In this document: positions 1 to 7,365 of the stretch, piece by piece
How the letters are laid out: each line of letters begins with the position of its first letter
Numbering within the stretch: position 1 is the stretch's first letter
Origin: Conidiobolus incongruus B7586
Lineage: Eukaryota > Entomophthoromycota > Entomophthoromycetes > Entomophthorales > Conidiobolaceae
Assembly (NCBI GenBank): GCA_000697335.1
Contig: JNEM01009197.1
Coordinates: 1-10,442, forward strand
Direction: 5' to 3'
Length of the DNA: 10,442 nt
Position numbers and translations under genes: made by a program
Notes under the pieces: generated by a model
What the model saw: the letters and a program-made list of their open reading frames with translations, nothing else
Database searches by the model: none
Told to the model about the DNA's origin: nothing

Positions 1-386
1 TACAGAAAGCTAAACAAGAATTAAAGAAATCAAAACAAAAAGATTACTACAAAATTCTTGGTGTTAAGCGCGATGCTACACCACGTGAAATTAAGAAAGC
101 TTATAACAAAGTTGCTCGTGAACTTCATCCTGATAAATATAAAGGTGACTTATCAGAGGATGAGGTATTGGCTAAGATGGCTGAAGTGAATCAAGCTTAT
201 GAAGTACTTAAAGATGAAGAATTAAGAGCCAGATTCGATCGAGGTGACGATCCTAATGATCCTCAAGGTGGACAGAATCCTTTTGCCCATCATGGAGGCG
301 GCCATCAATTCTTCTTTAATGGCAATCCTTTTGGACCAGGTGGTGGTAATCCATTTGGAGGCGCTCATTTCAAGTTTAATTTCTAA
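1..386 (+). CDS. DNAJC3/P58IPK-like J-domain co-chaperone, C-terminal part
   Basis: The gene is cut by the window edge. Only the last 127 codons are present, read from base 3 to the TAA at 384-386. The piece opens with a basic linker (QKAKQELKKSKQ) and a J domain starting DYYKILGV (partial residues 14-21). The HPD triad that stimulates Hsp70 ATPase is at residues 42-44 (126-134), and the domain ends near RARFDRGDDP. A Gly/Phe/Asn-rich tail with NPF repeats ends in FKFNF. In DNAJC3/P58IPK the J domain also sits at the extreme C-terminus, after TPR repeats, with the same 'DYYKILGV...DDGEDP...NPF...FKF' order, so TPRs are expected upstream of the window. By family, it would recruit BiP-type Hsp70 in the ER lumen. 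No HDEL/KDEL signal ends the protein. The J-domain call is certain; the DNAJC3 assignment is likely. Confidence 0.88.
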   Translation, partial: QKAKQELKKSKQKDYYKILGVKRDATPREIKKAYNKVARELHPDKYKGDLSEDEVLAKMAEVNQAYEVLKDEELRARFDRGDDPNDPQGGQNPFAHHGGGHQFFFNGNPFGPGGGNPFGGAHFKFNF

Positions 387-478
387 TTTATTCAATTCTG
401 TAAAACATTAAACTAATATCATTACACTAAGTACTCAAACACCCTATTCTTTACCCTTAATATATTTAAATATTAATG

Positions 479-484
479 AATAAA
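479..484 (+). promoter_or_regulatory. Candidate poly(A) signal AATAAA
   Basis: A canonical AATAAA lies about 93 nt after the DNAJC3-like stop codon, in AT-rich sequence. The motif is common by chance at this base composition, so the assignment rests on position alone. Confidence 0.35.
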
Positions 485-1556
485 ATATTATATGAATAAG
501 AGTATTTTTATCACAATACTACTATTATTGGATAAAAAGTAAATCTATTATTTTTTAAATAGGGTTTTACGCAGAATTTTTGTTAAAAAATGTATTATCA
601 ATTGTCAATACCCATCGCTTTCAAATTAACAGTCAAAATAATATTCATTTTATTAATTTTATTAATTTTATTTAATTTGTGAATATAAATGTTTGAAATT
701 CGAATAAATTGAAAATAAATGAATAAACTTAACATTTTTAAATTTGTAATATGATCTATTAATGGTATCTAATATATTATAATCTATTGTAAATATCATT
801 CATATTTCAATTCTATGGGTTTCTGTTATTAGTTGAATCACTGAAAACTTCAGGTTATTTCAGTATTATTTAGACAAATAATGATTTTATAAAACTAGCA
901 ATCATTTTTAATGATAATATTTTCAATCTATCTTATTCATTGCAAAGTAATTAAAATTTAAGTTTTCATTTTCAATGATTTCACATTTGCATAATTTGAT
1001 ATATTAATAAATTACCATTATAATCAAGTTTTATTAATGCTAGATCAAGGTATGCCCGACAACTTTATTGTTTAATGAATTGAGATAGAGATTCACACAT
1101 TATGAAATTTATCAAATTCAAAGTGAATATAAGATTTAAATATTATATGGATATTTCATTCAATTCGTTTGAATTTATCTGATCTTATATGGTTTAGAGT
1201 TGAATTTAATCATTAACAATGTTAAATAAATTTTAAATATAAGTAGTTGCACAATTAGGCAAATACCCATTTCAGATCTTCTATCATTCTATCAATTGAT
1301 ATCTGGATGAATAAACTTGGAATTTTGTTGTTATGAAAATAAAAAATTGATGCTGGAAATTGAATAATATAAATTTTATGAAGTTAATGAAATTCCCATA
1401 AATTTCAAAAATATTAAAATATTAATAGACTATTTAAAAATCAAAGCTAGAAATGAGAATAGTATAATGAAGGGGAAAAGTAATAAATATTCCTATAAAA
1501 TAATTAATAATAAAAAAGTGTGTAGGTGTAATTTTGAATAGATAATGTTGATTGGA

Positions 1557-1586
1557 TCAAATGGATATAATTGATTTCAAATGGAT
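1557..1586. repeat. Direct repeat of TCAAATGGAT upstream of UBC2
   Basis: TCAAATGGAT occurs at 1557-1566 and again at 1577-1586, a 20-base period (about two helical turns), 134 bases before the UBC2 ATG. The spacing would suit a paired protein-binding site, but no known motif is recognised and chance is possible. Confidence 0.4.
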
Positions 1587-1719
1587 TTCACCCATAATCT
1601 AATTAAGGAGAAATTCAATGCTTATTTGATATCCTGGCAAAATTAACCCCATAATTCTTTCACTCGTTACACTTAATCACATCACTGCAATCACTATCAT
1701 ATAAACTAATTTATTAGCA

Positions 1720-2172
1720 ATGTCAACTCCTACTCGTCGTAGATTAATGAGAGATTTTAAAAGGCTCCAAAGCGATCCTCCCGAAGGCGTCTCAGGCGCT
1801 CCATGCTCTGACAATATTTTAGTATGGAATGCTGTCATTTTTGGCCCAGCCGATACTCCTTTTGAAGACGGAACCTTCAAGCTACTACTTACTTTTGACG
1901 AAACATATCCCAACAAACCCCCCAGCGTCAAATTCATTTCTAAAATGTTCCATCCTAATGTCTATGCCAGTGGTGACTTATGTTTAGATATTTTACAAAA
2001 TCGTTGGAGTCCCACTTACGACGTTGCCGCCATTTTAACTTCTATTCAAAGTTTGCTCCATGACCCCAATCCTTCTAGTCCTGCTAATGCTGAAGCAGCA
2101 ACGCTCTACCGAGAAAACATTAAAGAATATATCCGTAAAGTAAAGGAAACTGTTGAAGCGTCTTGGGAGTAA
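1720..2172 (+). CDS. UBC2: E2 ubiquitin-conjugating enzyme Ubc2/Rad6
   Basis: The 150-residue protein is complete and encoded in one exon. It begins [17 protein letters not shown], the hallmark Rad6 N-terminus that contacts the partner E3s (Rad18, Bre1, Ubr1 types). The UBC fold covers almost the whole length. The HPN motif is at residues 78-80, the catalytic cysteine is C88 in [14 protein letters not shown], and the active-site gate loop ends in the conserved SPAN. The length matches animal, plant and most fungal Rad6 proteins; the long acidic tail of baker's yeast Rad6 is absent. By family it loads ubiquitin from E1 and, depending on the E3, modifies histone H2B, PCNA or N-degron substrates in the nucleus and cytoplasm. 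The start is fixed by the conserved N-terminus. The lack of introns contrasts with the LUC7 and RFT1 genes nearby. All key residues are intact. Confidence 0.97.
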   Translation: MSTPTRRRLMRDFKRLQSDPPEGVSGAPCSDNILVWNAVIFGPADTPFEDGTFKLLLTFDETYPNKPPSVKFISKMFHPNVYASGDLCLDILQNRWSPTYDVAAILTSIQSLLHDPNPSSPANAEAATLYRENIKEYIRKVKETVEASWE

Positions 2173-3606
2173 GCCAAATTTGTATTTTTTTACCTTTTTA
2201 ATCTGAATACCATCATATTTTGAAAATGGAAATATCGCTCTTTACTGCCCTTCAATCCACTCTGTAAGTTTACTGAAATTCACTATTTACTTGTACACCA
2301 TAATTTCTAAAATATAATACTATTTTTTGAATTTAAATCCCTAACTCTTAACTTTATATTTTGTTTAGAATTTTATTCTCCCAATTTTTGTTTTATACTT
2401 ATCTATATCTATCATATTTTCTATACTAATTTCATTAATTTTCAAGTCTAATTCTCAATTAAATTTTTATTTTAGATATCCAAATCTACTATTTAAGATT
2501 TTTGCTCAGTATTCAGTTCTCATAGTTTTTTCTTTTATATAATTTACAATGTTCCCAATCATTCAAAACAGACTCTTGTCAATATAAAAGTCATTTTAAC
2601 AAAGACAATTATCAATACAATTTAAAATTTAGGATAAACCTGTTTTTGCCACACAAAAAATATCGAGTTTTTAAACAAAGTCTCATATTCATTCATTTTT
2701 GAATTTCGTTCAAATCAATGGTTTTTGAATATCATTAACTTAATATATAAGAAAATATGATTTCATAAATATAAATGATATATCTACTGAACCCAAGTCT
2801 TATGGAAAATTGAAATATTTGGTTTAAATCGTATGCAACATATAAGCTAAATTTTATACTTGAATTTGAATATTTAAAAACATTTTATAATAAAGTCTAT
2901 TGATTTCTACAATATTCGGTTTCAATTACAAATAAATAATTTATTGACATGGAATTCAAGTTTAAATAACAATATAACAAAAAGTTTTACTAAACTGTGA
3001 AAATATATAGATTTTGATAATTTCTAATCCTTTGAATTGAAAAAAAAAATTGAACATTCCTCATAATTATTAAATACATATTAATATTTAGCTATTTTAC
3101 ATGTCTAAGTATATATAATTACATATTTACAATTATTATATCAACTTCTTTATAATTCCACTGATTTTAGCATAATGTTAATTTTTTAAAACAATGTAAA
3201 AATATATCAATTGATGAATAGAGCTTAATTCTTTCAATAAATTAGGTAAAGTGATTTACATTTATATTGACAAATTTTTATTAGTATTAAAAATAATAAA
3301 TTCAATTAATCGATTTTAATAAAATATTAATTAAAACAATGGTTGCTATATTATTATCCATATTTTACTAGTTATCGATTTAGAGAAATATTCGTATTCA
3401 AGAATTTCAAAGCCATTAAGTAATCTAGAAATTTCCCCACAATAAATAATAACATAAACAAAAATCCCATAAAAGAAGAAAGAATAATTTGTTTATAAAT
3501 TTAGTGTGAATGGTCCAAATTCATTATAAAATTATCCCATTTTATCACACCTTCAATAAATTTAAAGTCATTAAAAATATAACATAAATAATTTGTGTTT
3601 TTAAAA
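2173..3606. other. Intergenic spacer between UBC2 and LUC7
   Basis: This is AT-rich sequence holding the UBC2 3' UTR and the LUC7 promoter. The only gene-like signal is an exon/intron-like signature at 2226-2368, listed separately. No conserved protein segment, tRNA or transposon match was seen in the remaining ~1.2 kb. No clear AATAAA follows UBC2 closely. Confidence 0.55.
2226..2368 (+). other. Exon/intron-like signature downstream of UBC2 (ATG, GTAAGT, CTAAC, TTTAG)
   Basis: An ATG in good context (GAAAATGG, 2226) opens 38 nt reading MEISLFTALQSTL. It runs directly into a perfect donor GTAAGT at 2264. A CTAAC branch-like motif lies at about 2339-2343 and a T-rich acceptor ends in TTTAG at 2367-2368, giving a 105-nt candidate intron. 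This is longer than the 47-59 nt introns elsewhere in the window. Reading on after the acceptor gives only a short hydrophobic stretch and a stop. It could be a short membrane peptide gene, an intron in the UBC2 3' UTR, or chance. Confidence 0.25.
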
Positions 3607-4745
3607 ATGTCAGATTATGCCAGATCCCTTTTACAGGAACTTATGAGTCCTTTTGAAAAAACTAAAAAGAAACATTTTGATGCTGATGATGTAACAATTA
3701 TTCTTTAAACTTTTAATATAACATTAATAATCTTTTTTAAATAGGTTTGTAAACATTTTCTAGTTAGATTTTGTCCTAATAATTTATTCATCAATACAAA
3801 GTCAGACTTGGGTAAGCGGGTAAATTTTATAACTTTGAGTATAATTAAACTATATATTTAGGACCATGTAATAAAGACCACGATGAAAGTTTAAAAAAAG
3901 AGTAACTTATGTCAATATAAAAAGTGTGGATTCAAATTAAAATTTAGTTTGTTAACATAGATATCAAGAATGCCCTGATAAAGAAAAATACGGATATGAA
4001 GAAAAGTTTTATGATTATCTAGTGACTTTATGTTCCGATTTAGACAGAAAAATAAGAAGAGGACAAGAGAGGTTAAATTCTAATCCTGATGATTTGGTAA
4101 ATTATTTACCCTCTTTGTTTACAAAATGGTTGATATACTTATTTTATTGTTTTAGCTAAATAATCCAAGCAGAGATGAACACGAAGAGAAAAAAGTGATG
4201 CTAGATGAAAAAGTTAAAGATCTACTAAATTTAGTAATTAATATATATTATTTTTTTGAACGGATTTAATTCAACTATGGTTCCTTTAGGCTGTTGCTGC
4301 TTCTATGGATGGTAAAGTAATGGAAGGATTAGAGCTTACTAGACAGGCAGTGAATCTTCAAAATGAACTACACAATTTAATAGCTAATGAAGAAAATAAT
4401 CCCATCCTTAAGCAGGAAAAACGAATGGAAGTATGTGAAGTTTGCGGTGCTTTTTTAGTTATGCACGATGCTACGAAACGCTTGGATGCTCATTTGGAAG
4501 GTAAACAACATACTGGATTTTTAAAAATCAGAGAAGCAATGCAAGAATTGGAGCCTATTTATGGTGGGCGCAAATTCAAAGGAAGACGTGATAAATTTCA
4601 TTCTTATGGTGGCCGTTCTGGAAGAGATTATAGAGATCGTGATTATGATCGACCCAGAAGCAGAGATTTTCATAGACGCTCCAGTAGAGATCATAGTTTT
4701 CATCGATCTTATGACAAAGGCTCAAGTCCTTACAGAAGGAGATAG
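3607..4745 (+). CDS. LUC7: LUC7-family U1 snRNP splicing factor (six exons)
   Basis: Exons are 3607-3690, 3745-3811, 3862-3901, 3961-4096, 4156-4233 and 4290-4745, giving 286 residues. The introns are 54, 50, 59, 59 and 56 nt, all GT-AG and in phase. The N-terminus (MSDYARSLLQELM) matches the LUC7 start. A first CCCH zinc finger uses C30, C38, C53 and H57 (VCKHFLVRFC...PCNKDHD) and is split over three exons. A charged helical middle follows. The second, CCHH finger uses C184, C187, H203 and H209 (CEVC...DAHLEGKQH). The tail from about residue 230 is rich in Arg, Ser, Asp and Tyr (RD/RS type). Yeast Luc7 and human LUC7L are U1 snRNP components that help choose 5' splice sites in the nucleus. 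The length lies between yeast (~261) and human (~371) members. Both fingers are intact. The final exon alone is a 152-codon open stretch. Confidence 0.95.
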
Positions 4746-5043
4746 TTAATTTTATTTAGCAAATCTCTTATTATCTTCCTAAAAATCTGGTTCGTAAATT
4801 AAATATATTTTATTATAAGTAATTTCAATAGGTAAAGTTGGTTCATCTCAGCTTGGTAAGCTAAAGTAAATCATATTCGAATTTAAAGTACATGTATTTT
4901 TAGTAAATTCAGCTGAATGATTTAAACTATTAATATTCTATTATTTCGGAAGGTAAATCCGATATTAACTTTTCAATTTGGTAAAATTTAACTAGGATTT
5001 TATTTGAATGGAATCAATGTTTTCAATTTGATATCTATATATC

Positions 5044-5075
<32 letters not shown>

Positions 5076-6249
5076 CATAAATCATATCATAATTACTTTT
5101 TATATCATTTTAGATTTTGCAAAACTTTAAAGTTAGTCAGATTTTGTATAGATTGTTGTCGTTTTTTATCGTAACATATCATTTACTTGTTATTATAATA
5201 TTATAGACTTGATAAATATTCGATTTAGTTATTTCTATCTAATTCTAGTTTGATTAATAATGATAATTTCACTCTCCTAATTTTTTTAAGATTAATCAAT
5301 TCCCACTTAAGATTTATTCGATTCAGGAATTTGATATTATTAGCAAACACAACCTAATATGATAGTTTTGAATCTAATTAAACAATATTAACTTATTGCT
5401 TGTTACAATTTATTTTTGAAATAGGATATAATCAATTGAGAATTAGAGAATTAATTATAGATTATGATATGAGCAAAATTAAATTAGACCTTAAATATCC
5501 TGTAATATCGCAAAAATTGTAAATGTCAAGATATAGCTGAAAATGTCTTGTAGTTGAGTAGGAAAATTAATTTAATACTAAAGCTAAAAAACAAAAATTG
5601 GAAATGATCAGAGATATGAAAAAATAGAAAATATGCAAAAAGTATATTTAAAATACAGAATTGTAGTATTGGGTTATGAAAAAAGTTTTGGAATAACTTT
5701 GAGATGGTTTGATTATATGTTGAGAAAAATATCAAGCTTAATTTTTGAAAAAAAAAGCCTCCACTTAGTTTGACATACATAGAAATTATAAATGTAAATA
5801 TTATTAATAGACTTCACAATTTTTGAATGAATATATAATGTTTTGGATTATTGAAACATGGATAAATTTGATCAAATTTTATTATTTTTAAATAAACTTA
5901 ATTAAATTCGAAATAGCTTTGTGAAGATATATGAAAAAGGGTTTTTTCCCTTGGTAATATTTATTATTGCATCAATAAATTTAGTAAAAGTCAATATCTA
6001 TCGAACACATGACTAGAACTAGTTATCAAAGGTTAATTATCATTAGAAAAGATATCAATAGTTCTGATTTTTATAAAAAAGAATCAATATATGTTATCAA
6101 GGGGACATATCTAGGAAGTTCCATATTAATTAGGATTTATTGAATTTTATTCAAGACAAATCTAGAATTAATAAACTCTATATAGATACCTCATCGATTG
6201 TTTATTTTCCCAAAATATATAATAACATATATAATGGTTCAAAATCTCA
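4746..6249. other. Long AT-rich spacer downstream of LUC7
   Basis: No coding signal, RNA gene or recognisable element was found apart from the TTA microsatellite at 5044-5070. The part from about 5780 to 6249 may be the eroded N-terminal half of the mariner element that follows, but I could not align it. A perfect 16-base palindrome (AAATTTGATCAAATTT) lies at 5864-5879. Confidence 0.5.
5044..5070. repeat. (TTA)9 microsatellite
   Basis: Nine uninterrupted TTA units occupy 27 bases in non-coding sequence. It is likely length-variable between strains. No functional role is visible. Confidence 0.95.
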
Positions 6250-6834
6250 ATTAATACATAGCAGGCCCTAGGCTATTAAAACAAATCATTACTATTGATA
6301 AAAGCTAAAATCCATTGTATTCACCATTATTTTATAGAAAATCTAGAGTATTGGTTATGTTTAAAGATCCAGTCCAATTTTTTTAAAGTTAAAGACTTTT
6401 GATGGTTATCATGGGCTTTAGCATTATTCCTTATAAACAATTATTAACGCAAGGATTCAATATAAATAATATAACACATAGTATATTTTCAAAGAAAAAC
6501 ATAATAAAATGGAGTTTATTTTACTAAGTTCGAAGGCTTCTGATCTTTCATTATAATGTCATGCCTTATAAAGTAAACATCATCAAATATTACATTGGAT
6601 AAAAGAGATGACGGCTATTAACATACTCGCTATACTCCCCAGATATGAACTCTTGTGATTTCAAGCATTTTTAGTTATTAAAGCATTTTCAAGATGGAAA
6701 GAAATTTATGAATTGCGACAATGTTAATAAGTAAATTAAAAATTGAATTGATTAACAAACATGGAGTGAGTAATAGAGTTATATAAGGTGAATAGATTTA
6801 AAAGTACATAGTGTGCAATGAAAGACACTATGTA
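6250..6834 (+). mobile_element. Decayed mariner-type (D34D) DNA transposon, transposase 3' half
   Basis: One plus-strand frame from 6402 to about 6728 aligns with the catalytic half of mariner transposases. MVIMGFSIIPYKQLL...INN (6402 on) matches the 'VMxxVWW..G.I.YELL..G.TIN' strand. IFHYNVMPYK (6543 on) matches 'LHDNAPSH'. YSPDMNSCDFKHF (6633 on) matches 'YSPDLAPSDYHLF', and KHFQDGKKF matches the segment after it. Exactly 34 codons separate the second catalytic position (6552-6554) from the third (Asp, 6657-6659), which is the D34D spacing of mariner. The frame is interrupted by stops at 6525, 6600, 6609, 6669 and 6729, and the second catalytic Asp now reads Tyr, so it is dead. Upstream, GPRLLK near 6261 may be the GRP linker of the DNA-binding domain. 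That leaves too little room for the first catalytic Asp, so part is probably deleted. Ends are uncertain; the right end may be the TA-flanked inverted repeat at 6805-6834. Confidence 0.85.
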
Positions 6835-6842
6835 TTTTTTTT
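6805..6842 (+). repeat. Perfect 10-bp inverted repeat followed by T8
   Basis: TACATAGTGT (6805-6814) and ACACTATGTA (6825-6834) form a perfect 10-bp stem with a 10-base loop, and eight T's follow at 6835-6842. The palindrome starts and ends in TA, the target site of mariner elements, and lies where the 3' end of the relic should be. It may be the relic's terminal repeat or a tiny TA-flanked element. The hairpin plus T-run also looks like a transcription terminator, but no transcript ending here is recognised. Confidence 0.6.
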
Positions 6843-6936
6843 ATACAATGGCAATATTTGTTAATAGGATTTTAATGGATTGTAAGATATTTTAAAAATT
6901 TGGAATCATGAATGTATCTAATTTAAAAAAGATCAA

Positions 6937-7017
6937 GACAAGATGGCCGAGTGGTTAAGGCGTGTGCCTAGAAAGCACATGGGATTTCCCGCGTAGGTTC
7001 AAATCCTGCTCTTGTCG
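6937..7017 (+). tRNA. tRNA-Ser (anticodon AGA)
   Basis: The sequence folds into a complete class II tRNA. The acceptor stem GACAAGA/TCTTGTC is fully paired, with discriminator G at 7017 as usual for serine. The D-arm holds box A (TGGCCGAGTGG). The anticodon stem TGTGC/GCACA carries the loop CTAGAAA, so the anticodon at 6970-6972 is AGA, which reads UCU and, after A-to-inosine editing, UCC and UCA. A long variable arm (GGGATTTCCC) is diagnostic of Ser/Leu. The T-arm GTAGG/CCTGC holds box B (GGTTCAAATCC). There is no intron, and CCA is not encoded, as in eukaryotes. All stems are intact, so the gene looks functional. Confidence 0.97.
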
Positions 7018-7022
7018 TTTTT
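7018..7022 (+). terminator. RNA polymerase III terminator T5 for tRNA-Ser
   Basis: A run of five T's begins immediately after the discriminator base of the tRNA, as expected for a Pol III termination signal. Confidence 0.85.
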
Positions 7023-7365
7023 GATTATCTGATCATCTTCTCTTAATATTCATTTTAATAATATATTTCTTTTGTTTTTAACCATATTATTGTGAATATA
7101 TTAATTTTATACCAATTTAAGGATTTGACTTATTTTTATTCAACTATATCATTTCTTATGATATATCCCTTCTGTTCAACCAAATTATAAATATGAATAT
7201 ATCAATTTCAAATATTATTATTCTTTTTATATATATTAAATTTTCATTTTATATAGAATTATAATTATTAGGAATTTTTTAATGAATGCATACATTATAT
7301 AAATGGTAAAATCGATTTGATTTTATTATTAATAAAACGTGTATACTAGGGTCCTAATAAAATTA
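7023..7365. other. Spacer between tRNA-Ser and the 3' end of RFT1
   Basis: This AT-rich stretch should hold the 3' UTR of RFT1, which is transcribed towards the tRNA. No gene, repeat or RNA structure is evident apart from the candidate poly(A) signal at 7322-7327. Confidence 0.6.
7322..7327 (-). promoter_or_regulatory. Candidate poly(A) signal AATAAA for RFT1
   Basis: Read on the minus strand, AATAAA lies about 39 nt after the RFT1 stop codon at 7368-7366. Position supports it; AT-richness weakens it. Confidence 0.4.

Larger units (their letters stand above)
387..1719. other. AT-rich intergenic spacer between the DnaJ gene and UBC2
   Basis: I see no reading frame, tRNA, snRNA or transposon similarity here. 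The stretch is strongly AT-rich with short runs such as the TTTTATTAA-type tandem near 648-678. It should hold the 3' UTR of the DnaJ gene and the promoter of UBC2. The last ~70 bases before the UBC2 start are pyrimidine- and CA-rich (TCACTCGTTACACTTAATCA), as often found in fungal 5' leaders. Confidence 0.6.

Noticed and set aside
1677-1937. 86-codon minus-strand open frame
   Set aside because: It lies antisense to the strongly conserved UBC2 gene and shows no family features.
2226-2263. First exon of a YOS1/IER3IP1 homologue
   Set aside because: MEISLFTALQSTL loosely resembles the N-terminus of that family, but the conserved NAIAVL and RFL...IGW segments are not found downstream.
4521-4749. 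Two short frames (minus 4521-4703, plus 4561-4749) over the LUC7 tail
   Set aside because: Both are shadow readings of the Arg/Asp-rich repeat region of LUC7.
5526-5780. 84-codon minus-strand open frame
   Set aside because: It is dominated by Phe, Leu, Ile and Ser from A/T runs, has no recognisable motif or neighbour support, and reads like spacer sequence.
5775-5781. TACATAG as the left terminal repeat of the mariner element
   Set aside because: It matches the right inverted repeat for only seven bases, which is expected by chance.
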